This document shows, one piece after another, positions 1-12,070 of a DNA stretch of 64,000 nucleotides; position 1 is the first letter of the stretch, and each line of letters opens with the position of its first letter. The position numbers and the translations under genes are program-made. The notes under the pieces were generated by a model. It was not told where the DNA came from, searched no databases, and saw nothing but the letters and a program-made list of their open reading frames with translations. The stretch is from assembly GCF_019112545.1 (NCBI RefSeq), contig NW_025064889.1, positions 531,422 to 595,421 on the forward strand, written 5' to 3'. Source of the DNA: Guyanagaster necrorhizus. Its lineage: Eukaryota; Basidiomycota; Agaricomycetes; Agaricales; Physalacriaceae.

Positions 1-1
1 C

Positions 2-1610
2 GGTTCGGACTTGCCCTGGGACCCTCACTTCATGGTAGAGAGTCTGAGTGACTCCACTATCTACATGAGTTATTATACTGTGGCGCAGTTGCTGCATGGT
101 AAGCGCACTTTTCGGTTCAAACATCTCGTTCTGATCGTCACGTAGAAAACAGTATCGATGGCTCGAAACCGGGTCCTCTGGGCATCAAACCCGACCAGAT
201 GACGGATGAGATCTGGGAGTATGTCTTCTGCGATGGTCCCTGGCCTAATCCCGCGCCCATGCCCCAAGGAAAAGCCGACGCTTTGAAGCACGAATTCAAC
301 TACTTTTATCCGTTTGACATACGGTCGTCTGCGAAAGATCTTATTGGCAATCACCTAACCTTTGCGTTGTACAACCACGTCGCACTATTCCCCGAGGACA
401 AGTGGCCTTTGAGCATGCGCACAAATGGTCATCTAATGCTGAACGGAAAGAAGATGAGTAAGAGTACCGGAAACTCTTTGACTCTCAGGGAGGCGACGGA
501 AAAGTTTGGCGCAGACGCGACACGGCTTAGTTTGGCGGATGCTGGCGACGGCATCGAAGATGCGAATTTTGAGGAGAAGACAGCGAATGCTAACATCCTG
601 CGGGTGCACACCTTGCTGGCATGGTGTGAGGAAATGATAGAGGACGAGAAGAACCTTCGGCACGGCGAGAAGCTGTATCACGACCGGGTGTTCGAAGAAG
701 AAATCAACGATCTGATCAATATTACCCAAAGTCATTATGCAGCAACGAACTACAAGGATGCTCTAAAATACGGCTTTTACGAGCTCCAAGGCGTGCGGGA
801 TTGGTATCGAGAAGTTACCGTTGACACCGGTATGCACGGGGATCTCATCAAGTACTGGATTCAAATCGCCTCCTTGCTCATCGCTCCAATTGCACCTCAC
901 TTTGCTGAACACATCCACTCTGCGATCCTCAAGAATCCGACGTCGATACAACTCGCCTTGTGGCCTACTCCCTCGAAACCTGTTGATAGGACACTCATCG
1001 AAGCGGGGCAGTATATGCGCGGCACGACCAAAATGATTCGAGATGCTGAGACGAGTTTGCTGAAGATGCTAGCCAAATTGAACAAGGGCGGCAAGGGGGG
1101 CAAGTCTCAGCAGACTTTTGACCCAAAGAAACCAAAAAGTGTCAGAGTATACGTGGCGAAATCTTTCCCTGAATGGCAGGATACGTGTGTTGGCATCCTG
1201 CGGGAGGTCTACGCTGAAAAATCAGACAAGTTCAATGATGCCAAGGTGAAGGAGCTGTTAATACAGAAAGGGCTGATTAAGGATAAGAGGGCTATGCCGT
1301 TCATACAGGGCTTCAAGGTAAGGCTTCTAGGTTACAGGTCCAGTCTGATGTCTGATTCATCATCATCTAGAAACGCATACAACAGTTTGGCGCAGAGACG
1401 GCGTTCCATCGCACTTTGCCATTCTCTGAGAGCGCCGTCCTGGCGGAGATGTTGTCATATCTGAAGAAAACCCTTTCTCTGGTTGATGCCGATATTTTGA
1501 GTGTCGAGGAAGCGCTAGAGAAGCAAGAAGCTGGGTTCACAAAGAGCATAATAGAGTCGTCGGAGCCAGGATGCCCAACGTTTGAGTATCGGAATGTATG
1601 GAAGCTCTAG
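2..1610 (+). CDS. Cytosolic leucyl-tRNA synthetase, 3' part (5' end outside window)
   Basis: Charges tRNA-Leu with leucine in the cytosol (class I aminoacyl-tRNA synthetase). I read three exons, 2-98, 146-1317 and 1386-1610, with GT-AG introns of 47 bp (phase 1) and 68 bp (phase 0). The first exon reads [20 protein letters not shown], typical of the eukaryotic/archaeal-type LeuRS core. The KMSKS catalytic loop is at 451-465 ([10 protein letters not shown]). The anticodon-binding helical domain follows, then a Lys/Gly-rich linker and the C-terminal domain ending in FEYRNVWKL before TAG at 1608-1610. The ATG at 199 is internal, because the reading frame continues upstream through the first intron. 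The gene is convergent with the epsin gene, with 167 bp between the two stops. No frameshift or stop is seen. The editing domain and HIGH motif lie outside the window. Confidence 0.95.
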
Positions 1611-1777
1611 ATTTAATGATATAGAAGTTTGATTCCTCTGTTTCAGGAGAGCCAACTACGTTTTAAAAATTAAAATAAAGGTACCATAGTAGGACGGCAA
1701 TGGTCAGGGAAAGAAAAGAAACATATACACTAATTCCACTTCCACCGCAGATCAATCGTCATGAATTGCTTCGCGGC
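1611..1777. other. Convergent intergenic region between LeuRS and epsin
   Basis: These 167 bp separate two stop codons that face each other. They hold AT-rich, A-run sequence (for example AAAATTAAAATAAAG near 1662-1678) that could serve 3'-end formation for both genes. I see no other gene. Confidence 0.5.
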
Positions 1778-2288
1778 TCAAACACTAAAGAAAGGTTGCT
1801 CATCCTGTTGCTGTTGTTTCGCAAAAGGATTATGCCCCGTCATCTGCTTAGACATTATCCTTGCCTGACCGTATCTTAACGCGCCTACATTACCGAACGT
1901 GTCCTGACCATCGTCCCGGTTTGCGAGAAGATTTGCCAAGTGTTCGTTCTCATCTGGCCGGGATTTGACCACAGGCCCAGTGGGCTTATTATTGATAGGC
2001 GATGGTCCGGGAGATGGAGAGAAGTTTAAATGGTGATTGAAAGAGGAGAGGTCAACATTCTGGTTGTTGTTGGCATAAGTGCCTTGAAGGTTAAACTGAG
2101 GCGTAGGATGAGGAGAGGGCGAAGATCTAGGTTGAGAGTGGCTGGGAGAAGGTGCGAAGGGATTGTTCGACCTGAAGCATTCTTCATTAGTGGTCCAATT
2201 GGCATGACATACGGAGAACCCACCCAAAGCCAGTCGGCTGCGCCATAATTGACTGCTGCTGTTGCATGAACGCATTCTGTTGTTGTTG

Positions 2289-2319
<31 letters not shown>

Positions 2320-3536
2320 AATAGCAATTGCTGTCTCATCCACTCGTCATTTTGCGCTTGCTGCTGCTGTTGTAAGAGAAATTGCTGTTGCATAAGCATC
2401 TAGACAAACGCCGTCAGGATATCCCTAATATCGACAGACAAAAAAGTTCTTTACCTCTTGCTCAGCCTGAGCCTGTTGCTGATATGGATTGAACGCAGTG
2501 AATTGTGGCTGAATTTGGGTAAACTGTGGCTGAATTTGCGTGAATTGGGGTTGTAGACCAATAGTATACGGCGTAGGGTCGCTCATGTTGCCCATTGGGA
2601 AGGGATTGTTGCTGATGGGCGTAGACCTGGGCAAGAAGTGAGTTTAACGAAAAGGAAAGACAAAAAAAGGATGCTAACAGCTGATTCTGGTCATCGAAAA
2701 GCGCAGAAGAATTGGAGTCTTCAACGGCCTTATGCCGCTTCTCCTCCTCCTCTTCGCTAAGTTTGATGGCTGCCTGAAGGTCCCTCTCTTCAGCGGTGAT
2801 CCGCTCCTGCGCCAATGTCCGCTTGCTCTCTTCAATGGCTTTTCTCAGATCGTCCTCATCCCCGTTCCTCCTATTCGGTGGGTTGCTATTCAGACTACGG
2901 CGCTGGCGGTTCTCATCGACATCGTCGTCGGGTTCGTCATAGTCGCCTCCAGCACCGCGTATCATCCGGTCCCGCATGCTCGCCCGGGCCCTCCTCTCTT
3001 GGCGCAGTCGACCCTCATCAAGCAACAAGCTAGTGATGTCCTTCGCCTTTTGACGCACATTGGCGCCCTGGTCCTTCCCTTCTTCATCAAGGTATTGGAA
3101 TTCCTTGAGGGTCTTGATTATGTAGACGTTGTCACGGAAGTAGATGACGACATTTTCGGAACCTTGGTGAAGACAGTAGTCAAGCACAGTGAGACTCTGG
3201 CCATCGCATTAGCAAACAACAAGCAAGAGATGGCGGAGGGTTCCCCTCTCACCTTGAATACATGCCGCCAATTCTTGCCCTTGTCATTCAACCTCTTATC
3301 GAGCATCTCCATTATTTCCACGAAATCATTTCTGTATGACAGATGTTACGTTCAGGTTCTACGGATAGCAGATCCACTGACTGATTGTATGTCAATTGGG
3401 CTATCTCGTTCATTTGCGTGCCACTGGGGCCCCAAGGATCGTTGCTGGTCGCATCACGGACCTTTGCCTGTGTGTCAGAGTAACCCTTCGTATAATTTTT
3501 GGTGACACGGATAACACTCTTTCCAAAGTGTTGCAT
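1778..3536 (-). CDS. Epsin-type clathrin adaptor (ENTH, two UIMs, NPF motifs)
   Basis: Endocytic adaptor that binds PI(4,5)P2, ubiquitinated cargo and EH-domain proteins at clathrin-coated pits. I read six exons on the minus strand: 3536-3382, 3331-3253, 3196-2679, 2626-2455, 2399-2224 and 2171-1778. Introns are 50-56 bp and all phases are consistent, giving 497 aa. Residues about 1-150 form the ENTH domain (NYTKGYSDTQAKVRDATSND, then MEMLDKRLNDKGKNWRHVFK). Two ubiquitin-interacting motifs follow near residues 190-230 (DDLRKAIEESKRTLAQ and ERDLQAAIKLSEEEEE). Three NPF motifs (NNPFPMG, NNPFAPS, HNPFAKQ) are EH ligands. A long glutamine tract sits between the first and second NPF. The C-terminal part contains NRDDGQDTFGNVGALRYG, common in fungal epsins. 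One donor is the non-consensus GTTAGC. The start fits the Ent1/Ent2 N terminus. The exact paralogue is not resolved. Confidence 0.93.
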
Positions 3537-3704
3537 GCTGGCTGTGGGAGTGAAATGGCGTCAGGCTCACTGCGGGTGGCTGTGCTTCCACTTTGCCCGG
3601 GACTCGGCAGGTTCCGAAGTCCGGCATGGGTCACATGATAGACGCGCCGGTGACGATGCGAGTGACAGTAACGCCCTCATTTCAACCTTTCGCGACCACC
3701 AACG
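3537..3704. promoter_or_regulatory. Short divergent promoter region between epsin and SMC2
   Basis: Only 168 bp separate the two start codons, which point away from each other. Both promoters and both 5' UTRs must fit in or overlap this stretch. I see no clear TATA box. The assignment rests only on the geometry of the two recognised genes. Confidence 0.5.
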
Positions 3705-6700
3705 ATGCGGATAGAAGAACTCGTCCTGGAAGGTGGGGGGTTTTCCCGGAAATGTTGTGGTGCTTCCTGACTTTTTTATGTCAAGGATTCAAGTCCTATC
3801 CAGTTCGAACCCAAATTACTGGCTGGGACCCGTCTTTCAACGCGATTACTGGGCTCAATGGATCCGGGAAATCAAACATTCTCGACGCGATTGCGTTTGT
3901 GCTTGGGATAACTAACATGTCCGTGGTGCGTAGACTGGCGTTCTTTGTTGTCTTTGTGACCCAACGAGGTTGCAGATGCGTGCGGCAAACCAGCAAGACC
4001 TCATATACAAGCGCGGACAAGCAGGAGTCACAAAAGCAAGCGTCACTATCGTCTTCGACAACTCAGACCGCTCCAAGAGTCCCCTTGGGCTGGAGGATCA
4101 AAAGCAGATTACCGTTACTCGTCAGGTGCGTGGCGTTGTTATAATACAGGCCTTTTTAATAAGAACTAGGTGGCGCTTCCCAACGTTTCAAAATACCTCC
4201 TCAACGGTCACAAAGCTCCTCAACAAACCATCCAAAATCTCTTCCAGTCCGTCCAGCTCAACATCAATAACCCCAACTTCGTCATCATGCAAGGGCGCAT
4301 CACCAAGGTGCTCAATATGAAGCCTCAGGAGATTTTGGGCATGGTCGAGGAAGCAGCCGGAACGCGGATGTTTGAGGATCGAAAGGACAAGGCAAAGAAG
4401 ACAATGGCAAAAAAGGAGAAACGCGTTGACGAAATCACTGCGGTGCTGCAGGAAGAAATTGCACCTAAGCTTGACAAGCTTCGGAAGGAGAAGAAGGCGT
4501 TCCTGGACTACCAGAAGGCTGTAGAACAGCTAGAGCTTCTTGGGAAGAAGCTGCACGCGTTAGAGTGGCACGATGCGAAACAGAGGGTCGACTCGAAGGA
4601 GAAAGAGGCTGAGCAGAAGCGAGAGGAGGTCAGGACGCGGCAGGATGAGAAAAAGAAGGGGACACGAGATTTGAAGGCTGCCGAGGAAGATGCTGCCGAG
4701 GTGCAGAAGAAGAAGGATGCTGAGATGCGAAAGGGCGGCAAGCTAAGCAAGTTGGAGGGAGACGTAGTTGAGCTGGACAAGGAGCTCACCAAGCTGCGAA
4801 CGCAAGTTCAGCTAAAGGAGAGCTCTATCATGGATGATGACAAGAGCACCGAAAATGCCAAAGACGAGATACGGCGGGTATGTTTTTCAGTCTTTTGAGA
4901 GACGCCGAGCTGACGGTAACCAGCTTGAAGCTTCATTAGCCCAGCAGCAGACCGAAGTGGAGAAGATTACGGCTGAACATACCACCGTCAAGGACGTCCA
5001 CTCAAAGATTCAGCAAAAGCTTACATCCGATGAAGAGCTGCTGCAGTCATTATTGACTGGGCTTTCTTCGAACCGTACAAATACTAACGGCGGGGGTTAT
5101 TTAGGCCAGATTGCGGAGGCGCGAGCCAGGGGTGCTCAGGCACGAGCAGAGGAAGAACAGAGCAGAATTACGTTGTCGATGCAGGAGAAGGATCTCAAGG
5201 ATCGACAAAATCGGTGGAAGGAGGTTGAACGCGACGCGGGGGAAGGCAAGCGGAGGATCCAAGCACTCAAGACAGACCTCGAGCGATATAGGCGGCAAGC
5301 CGAAAAATGCGGATGGAACAGAGAGATGGAGGAGACTTTCGAGAGCCAGCTTAGGGACCTAAAGGCACTTATTCGTCAACTCATCGACGTAAGTCGTCTT
5401 TCTCTGTGAATGATACTTTTGTGACTTTGTTTGAACAGAGACGCGACTACGTCAAGCAGAATCTAGGAGGGCTCGACTTTGATTACCAGGCACCACCCAA
5501 CTTCGACCGGCAGAACGTTAAGGGTCGTCTAGCGACACTGGTCTCGCTCGCCAAGGGAAACTACAACAAGGCCGCAGCTTTGGAGGCTACAGCTGGTGGA
5601 CGGCTGTACAATGTCGTCGTCAAGGACGAGAAAGTCGGCAAGGATCTACTGACAAACGGGAACCTTAGAAAGAAAGTGACGGTTATTCCTCTCAACCAGA
5701 TCCAGCCTTCTTCAGTCCCTCCCCAAAAGGTCTCTCGGGTAGAACAGCTCGTCGCGGGAAAGGCCAAGGTTGCGCTCTCATTGGTTGGCTACCCTGACGA
5801 AGTGAAGAATGCCATGGCGTATGCGTTTGGAAGCACCTTCGTCTGCGAGGACGCTCAGACGGCGAAGACTGTAACGTTCAACAAGGAGATTGGAGCGCGC
5901 ACTGTGACGTTGGAGGGTGATGTGTACGAGCCTTCGGGGACGTTGAGCGGAGGGTCTGCGTCGCAGAGTAGTGGTGTGTTGTTGAGGGTGCAGGAGCTCA
6001 TCGAGGCGGAAGCGAAGCTAGCTGATGTTCAAGGCCTGTTGGTGGTGCATGAGACGGATGGAGAGAAGAACCGGAAGAAGAGGGAAGATTGGAAGGCTTT
6101 GGAGAGGCAGATTGAGATGAAAGAGCACGAATTACAGTTGTTGGAACGCCAAGTTGGGGGAAGTACCGCTGGTAGAGTAAGATTTTGTGCTTCTCATTCT
6201 CAAGCGAGTTGAGCCTAACTGTGTATGTAGCTCGAGGACGATATCAAGACGCTATCACAAAGCATTCAAGCGCTGCAGAAGAACGTCCACGATGCGAAGG
6301 AGAAGCAAAAGACAGCCGACGAGCAATGCAAGAAGCTTCAACGCGATATGGATGAGTTCAAGAATAACAAAGATGGCAAGATCGACGAACTAAAGGTGGT
6401 GATTTGCAATGGCCCTTGCAGCGCGGTGTTTCGCTAATGTATTGTTTTAGGCCGGTATTCAGAAGCAAAAGGCGGTGCTACAGAAGCATGCTGTTGTGGT
6501 GAAAGAAACGCAAAAGAAGCTGCAAACTGCGATGCTGGAGCTGCGTCTGTTATCTTTATTCCTACTGTAACGAAGAAATGCTGATGGTCACGGCAGAGCA
6601 AATGCAAATCGATATCAACACTTCGAAGGCCACACTAGAGGAAGTTGTCGCCGGTGGTGATAAGCTACGAAAGGAGCTTGAGAAACTTGTCCAGCACGTT

Positions 6701-7960
6701 GCGGATGAACAGGTGCTTTGATCACATTGCTTTTTTGGTCGACATCGACTAAGCGTTATAAATAGAAATCCTATGAGACGGCATATCAGGAGCTTGAACA
6801 AGAACGGGCGACGCTCTCCCGGTTTGACGGTCAACTGAAGGAGCTCGAAGGGGTCATCAGGGCGAAGAAGAAAGCACTCGTTGGTGCTGATGCTGATTTA
6901 ACCAAGTTGGACCATGCGATACAGAATCTGGAGAAGGAGCGAAAAGCTGCGGTCCATCAGGTTGACTCTTCGGAGAAAAATTACGAGTGGATTTTGCAGG
7001 AGCACGAGTAGGCCTTGCTTATTCTCTGGGAGCTTGAGCTGACATGTCTCCCATCTCTAGTCAGTTCAACAGGCCTGGAGGCAAGTATGACTTTCGGCAG
7101 TGTGATATGGGCAAGCTCAGGGAGGAGGTGATCGAGCTGGAGAACAAGCAGAAGGTGCAGAGGAAGAAAGTCAATTATAAGGTGGTGAATATGATTGATG
7201 AGTTAGCCTTTTCGTATTTGTTCCCTGTTGGTCGGCTAATTAGGCCTTGTAGCGTTGAGAAGAGGGAGTTATCTCTACAAAACATGCTTGAAACGGTGCT
7301 GGGCGACAAGAAGAAGATTGAACAGACTATCGAGGAGCTCGATCGATATAAGCGGGATGCACTTCAGAATACGTGGACAAAGGTGTCTAAGTAGGTCCTT
7401 CGGCTACTCATTCCATTGACCCGCAATGCTGATGTCGTACACCAGAGATTTTGGCGACATCTTCCGAGAGCTCCTGCCAGGAAATTACGCCAAGCTCCAA
7501 CCGCCTGAAGGCCTCGACATGACTGAGGGCCTAGAAGTCAAAGTCCAGCTCGGCATGGTGTGGAAGCAAAGCTTGACGGAGCTGAGTGGAGGACAGAGGT
7601 CTGCAAGAATACATTCCCTTGTTTACGTGGATCTGACGTTCATCTAGATCCCTCATCGCTCTGTCGCTTATCATGGCCTTGCTCCAATTCAAACCTGCTC
7701 CAATGTACATCCTTGATGAGATCGACGCGGCACTGGATCTGTCACATACGCAGCATATCGGGCATCTATTCCGGACACGGTTCAAGGGGTCGCAGTTTAT
7801 TGTGGTGTCATTGAAGGAGGGATTGTTTACAAATGCAAATGTGTTGTTCAGAGCAAGGTTCAGGGATGGGACATCAATTGTGGAGCGGACCGCTAGTAGG
7901 AGTGGATCAATACTATATACGGAGGAGGGGCAGGAAGGGAGGGGAGGCAGGAGAAGATAA
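3705..7960 (+). CDS. SMC2: Condensin subunit SMC2
   Basis: Core ATPase of condensin, paired with SMC4 for mitotic chromosome compaction. I read 14 exons: 3705-3732, 3786-3925, 3976-4125, 4170-4877, 4924-5388, 5439-6176, 6231-6395, 6451-6544, 6597-6712, 6766-7007, 7061-7201, 7253-7390, 7446-7598 and 7648-7960. Introns are 44-55 bp, and the sum is 3591 nt (1196 aa), normal for the family. Start is [15 protein letters not shown]. Walker A GLNGSGKS is residues 32-39. The first coiled coil is K/E-rich. The hinge is about residues 520-680. The second coiled coil ends in NRPGGKYDF. The ABC signature TELSGGQRS is near residue 1090, and Walker [13 protein letters not shown] has its DE at 1116-1117. 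The 28-bp first exon and the GTTAGC and GTCTGC donors are unusual but required to keep frame. The gene is divergent from epsin, and transposon sequence begins about 70 bp after its stop. Confidence 0.95.
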
Positions 7961-8029
7961 TTCTTGGCTGCAGATAAGTTATTTACTGTGATATGTATTG
8001 GTTGCAATGTATGACTTGACCATTGTATG
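7961..8029 (+). other. SMC2 3' flank
   Basis: About 70 bp of AT-rich sequence between the SMC2 stop and the first recognisable transposon coding remnant. It presumably holds the SMC2 3' UTR and polyadenylation signals, although no canonical AATAAA is visible. The exact boundary with the transposon is not resolved. Confidence 0.4.
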
Positions 8030-10156
8030 TTCTTTTCTGTTACTATTGTTGATAGTCTAGGATTGGTAGGAATACCTGGTATATCTGACTCAATTGCTTC
8101 CATTCATCATCTGAAAACTTTATCTCATGAATATTGCATGAGGCAGGAAGCTGACTGCTTGATGCAGCATTTGAGGCTGATCTTTGAGGCTGAGAATTGT
8201 AGGGTTTCAGGCAAGCACAAGATAAATGCCCTTTTTCTCCATGGTTGAAGCACTTTTCTTCTTTTCAGAGTGCATCTATATCCATCAGCTGCCCCTGACC
8301 ACCATGCACAGTTCCAGTTCCTATCCTCTTGTCATTTGTAGTCATCCCTTTTGGGGCTGACCCACCATTGACAGCCTTTCCTCCACTCATGGTGGCTTTT
8401 ACTTCCTCATGTCCAAGAGTGTTGATTTGATAATTGTAGTCCATCCACAAAATCCTTCTGTTCCACTTGTTATAGATGGAGAGAAAATCATTGTCCCCAT
8501 GGGCAATAGTATTGCAGAGATTGGGTCAGACTGAAGTTGGTCTGCTGTAAGACCCACCATTTGGCTGCATGGACTTTCTGTTCTGCATCTAGTTTGAATC
8601 ATTTTTGTACAGCTTCCTTAAACCATGGATAGGAGGGATATCTCCATCACTCAGTGATTGAGTCATAAAAATACTGCTCTTGTAGGCTCCACCATTCTTG
8701 TGCTGTGCCTTCAAACCAGGTGGTGCAGAATATCACCCAGTGAGGGCTAAATCTGGCAGAGTTCATAGAGAAATAGGTGTTGTATACTTCAAAATATGCT
8801 TTGCATTGTTGGAAGAAGTGCTTTAGGTCTAGGCTTTCTTCTTTGAACAGCACAGGTTCTTGAGCAATGGTCAGCTTCAGATTTCCCCAGGTTCTATGGT
8901 CTCAGGTTCTTATGGAGGTGGAGTGTCTAGCAGTGGTGGTGGCAGTGTCAATGGTAGTGCTGGTTTTTTTGGCCTAGGCAAGAACTGCAGCCTCTGGTCA
9001 TACCAAGGATGGTCTGGCAGTTCTTCAGGGGGTGGGGGAAATGGCACTGTTGGCTCTTTCCTCTCTTTTCCTTTGCCAGAGGATGCCAATAAGGCTGGGG
9101 GTCTGGCATCTTTGGGCCCTGCTCCAGCAAATAGATGGATGGGTGCAGCCAGGACTTGCTAGGGAGTCTGCCAGAAAAGATTTTGGCTTGCCCAACTACT
9201 TAGGCTACTTCCTGCTGATAGTGATTATTCAGATGCATAGTAAGAGAAAGAAAATGGGGGCTTCCAGCACCCCTTGGCATTCTGTACTACTTCTGCTACT
9301 CTAGTTTCCACCCATGCTCTGTCTACTAGATCTCTGGTATGCTCCAGCAGTGCAAGATATCAGAGTCCTTTGCTGGTGCCTAACCAGCAGGTGTCTGCCA
9401 TTTGCTGCTCTCTGAGCTGTCAATAATGTCCAGGCAGATTCATCAGTTGAGGATATATTCATATCCCCTGTCTGGCTCATATAAGTCCACTGTTCCTGAT
9501 TTAGTGAACTGAGGCTTGCTCCCTCTGAGGCTGTATGCATTAATGCCAAGGACAATCTGGCTGATGTTCTGCTCTTGAATTGAAGGGCTTCAGAGCATGC
9601 TGGCCATGAGGCTGGACTTGTCCACCTGCTTAGAGTAAAGCCCAGAGAGGGCTTCTGGTGTATGCCCTCAGTAGTAGTCAGCAGTAGAGGCAGCCACATC
9701 TCTGGTTGGAGGTCAGCTTGTATGGCCATCATCCTCTCATACTGACTCTCTCTTGTCAGAGATGGCTAGTTAGATAATGAGAGAGGGGGGTTCAACTCCT
9801 CCTTCTCTAGTTTATACACTTCCAAGTCCTGAAGATTGGATGATATAATCTGTGCTGCTGATGTCAGTGGATTCTGGGGCCAGTGGCCAGACAATGATGC
9901 TCTCCTGACTTGGGAGTGCATAGAGCACTGGTTGGAGGGCTTGATGGAGGAGATCCACTCTTCATCAGCTCTCCCACTCCTCCAGTTCTCTTCTTCTTCT
10001 TCTTTATTCCCTTAGTAATCATACAACATGATATCTGATAATTCCAGTTACTGCAATGAACAAGCAAGCATCTGCAATAGAGGTGATGATGATGTTTCTG
10101 AGTGTGAGTTTTATATGCTAGTCCTTAGCAAAATGCCATCAGACCAGAGCATGTGA
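8030..10156 (-). pseudogene. Decayed gag of chromovirus G
   Basis: Minus-strand remnant of an LTR-retrotransposon gag. Near 8200-8260 the minus strand reads KCFNHGEKGHLSCAC, a zinc knuckle (CX2CX4HX4C) with its second cysteine changed to histidine. At 8647-8853 a capsid-like stretch reads HFFQQCKAYFEVYNTYF and EWWSLQEQY, matching the corresponding region of elements A and B. Further towards 10.1 kb are stop-rich, low-complexity gag N-terminal sequences. The sequence has almost no CG dinucleotides and many TGA/TAG stops. There is no pol: the left end is truncated just past the zinc knuckle and abuts the SMC2 3' flank. It lies directly downstream (in minus direction) of the LTR at 10171-10800. 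Non-functional. Confidence 0.75.
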
Positions 10157-10169
10157 AGTCTTGAGCTAA
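10157..10169 (-). other. Self-priming primer-binding site of element G
   Basis: On the minus strand this 13-mer reads TTAGCTCAAGACT and lies 1 nt from the LTR boundary. It is a perfect complement of AGTCTTGAGCTAA found inside the LTR (minus strand, plus coordinates 10403-10415), 25 nt after a TATTTAAG box. This matches the Tf1/sushi self-priming arrangement. No tRNA-like TGG start is seen. Confidence 0.75.
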
Positions 10170-10170
10170 T

Positions 10171-10800
10171 TATTAGGCCTCTACTAAACACTCACAAATG
10201 TCTAGCACTGCTTCTGCCAGGATCCAAGTCTGGATTCTGAGTCTGGGTCTGATTTCAGTATAAAAGTATGATAAGGATGATGAGATAGGCTATAAGAATT
10301 TTGCAGAGAGAGATAAAAGGTTGTGGCTGGTAGATATAGTCTGCTATTGTGGCAAGAGTATTCACACCAGGTAGTCAGAGAGTTTAGCAGATGTATTAAA
10401 CCTTAGCTCAAGACTGGGATATATCACTGTGTACTACTGCCTTAAATACTGTCTAAAGAATCCTATGCTCTACAGGCAACTATTATCTGCTTTCCATGCC
10501 TTCTGCTCATTGTCTGAGATAACAATAACTGTGCTCTTACTTTTGTTCATCATTGTTGCTCTGCTATACTATCACTATGGTGAGTTTTCTATATGCTGCA
10601 GTTTCTATTATATTCAAGACATGGGATAGTGACAGTTACTACATTGTTTCTTATCATCTATTGTGTGTCAATAAATAAGGTGTAGCCATAATGTCATCAT
10701 ATCTTCATCATTCTTTGTAAGGTCAGCCTGAGGTTGGGATTGGTAAGCATCTGCTTACTAAGCATTGGCAGGTCATAATTTAGGGGCAAAAATCATGACA
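10171..10800 (-). repeat. 5' LTR of element G
   Basis: In the minus-strand view the LTR contains TATTTAAG followed 25 nt later by AGTCTTGAGCTAA, the predicted RNA start. It runs from TATTAGGCC (degraded TGTTAGGCC) at 10171 to about 10800, where the RT fragment G2 begins. The right boundary could be a few bases to the left (CA at 10793), because the adjoining TGACA could be target-site sequence. Its sequence is strongly CG-depleted. The partner LTR is not in the window. Confidence 0.7.
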
Positions 10801-11432
10801 ATCAAGAATCATTATCTGCTTCCACTAATTTCAGAGCTCATAGACAAGCTATCAGGAGCCAAGTACTTCACCAAACTGGATGTCTGGTAGAGATACAATA
10901 ACATCAGAATCAAAGAAGGAAACAAGTGGAAAGCAGTGCTCTGAACCAATCAAGAGCTGTTTGAACTACTAGTAATGTTTTTTGGACTTACTAATTCTCC
11001 TGCCACTTTCCAAACCATGATGAATAATGTCTTTCAAGACCTTATTACTTAGAGAAAAATCACTATCTATCTGGACAATATAATGATTTTCTCAATAACA
11101 CTCAAAGAGCATCAAGACACTATGTGACAAGAGTTGTAGATCCTACAGAAGAACAAACTATACCTAAAGCCAGAAAAATGTGAATTTGAAACCTTGGAGA
11201 CCAAGTACCTTGAGCTCATCATTGCTGAAGAGAAGTTATGAATAGACCCAGTAAAGATGACAGGCATATAAGAATGGCTCACTCCAACTAAGAAGAGAGA
11301 GCTGCAATTCTTTTTAGAGTTTGCAAACTTCTATTGACACTTTATTAAAGACTATAAAAAAATAGCTCTGCCACTAACTAAACTTATTAGAAAGGCAGAC
11401 TGAAAGTGGAAAGATGTATAAAAGCAGGTATT
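10801..11432 (+). pseudogene. Chromovirus pol fragment G2, first part (reverse transcriptase)
   Basis: Plus-strand Ty3-type RT remnant with many stops: IKNHYLLPLISELIDKLSGA, then [21 protein letters not shown], and the catalytic motif read as YLDNIMI (YLDD with its second Asp changed to Asn). It then continues through the RT thumb (TKKRELQFFLEFANFY). It stops abruptly inside the RT/RNase H linker at the 5-bp target duplication GTATT of element I. The same reading resumes at 38474. It is flanked on the left by the LTR of G, which is in the opposite orientation, so the two are separate insertions. Confidence 0.8.
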
Positions 11433-11932
11433 TGTTAGGAACATGCCAATCAAGTGAGTTTGAGTGCACACAGAGAGATCAGCAGAGTGTGTGAGTGTCA
11501 ATGAAGCTATTGGCAACATCACTCTTGAGTTGAGGTTCAAGAATTTGAGTGGACAGAACAGAGTTCTATCAGAAAAGCAAAGAGGAGTACCCTTTGGAGT
11601 GGAATCTGATGAATGAGGTAGGGAGAAGTTGAAGTGAGTACAAAGGGTAGATGGCTATCCAAGTTGATATTCAAACTGAGTAGTTACAATGGTTATACAT
11701 GGCTTTATATACTAATAGTAACTAATTCTGAGTTGGGTTCTATTGGGTTCCAATGTCAATATTTGCTACTGAGTTCAGGGTCTAGATATTATAATATGAA
11801 ATATGAATGTGAAATGATAATGGTAAAAATAAAATTAATAGATAATGAGAAGCAGGCAGAGTCTGATGGGTTTTGGTGATTGAATATGTGGTTGGTTGAG
11901 ATGACATAAAGGCTGGCAGCATGTGCATAACA
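11433..11932 (-). repeat. 3' LTR of element I (left copy)
   Basis: 500 bp, aligned by eye along its length with 37969-38468 and with the CG-rich LTR at 61814-62305. It contains TATATA (TTTATATACTAAT) readable in both directions. Preceded by the duplication GTATT. Confidence 0.88.
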
Positions 11933-12070
11933 GTATCTCTCCATTAGCATTCTTGCTCTCAAGAGCACAGATCCTGATAGCTGGTGAGGCCATATAGAAG
12001 ATTGTTGATAGCTGTGGGAAATTTTGCAACTTGATCAGATACTACCACTATTGCCTAAACTTTTGTCACT

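Noticed and set aside
199..199. ATG at 199 as the start of the leucyl-tRNA synthetase
   Set aside because: Coding continues upstream in exons 2-98 and 146-198 with clear LeuRS residues and a GT-AG intron, so this ATG is internal.
2732..3505. 257-codon open frame on the plus strand inside the epsin gene
   Set aside because: It is the shadow of the epsin exons on the other strand. The minus strand gives a full ENTH/UIM protein with consistent splice sites.
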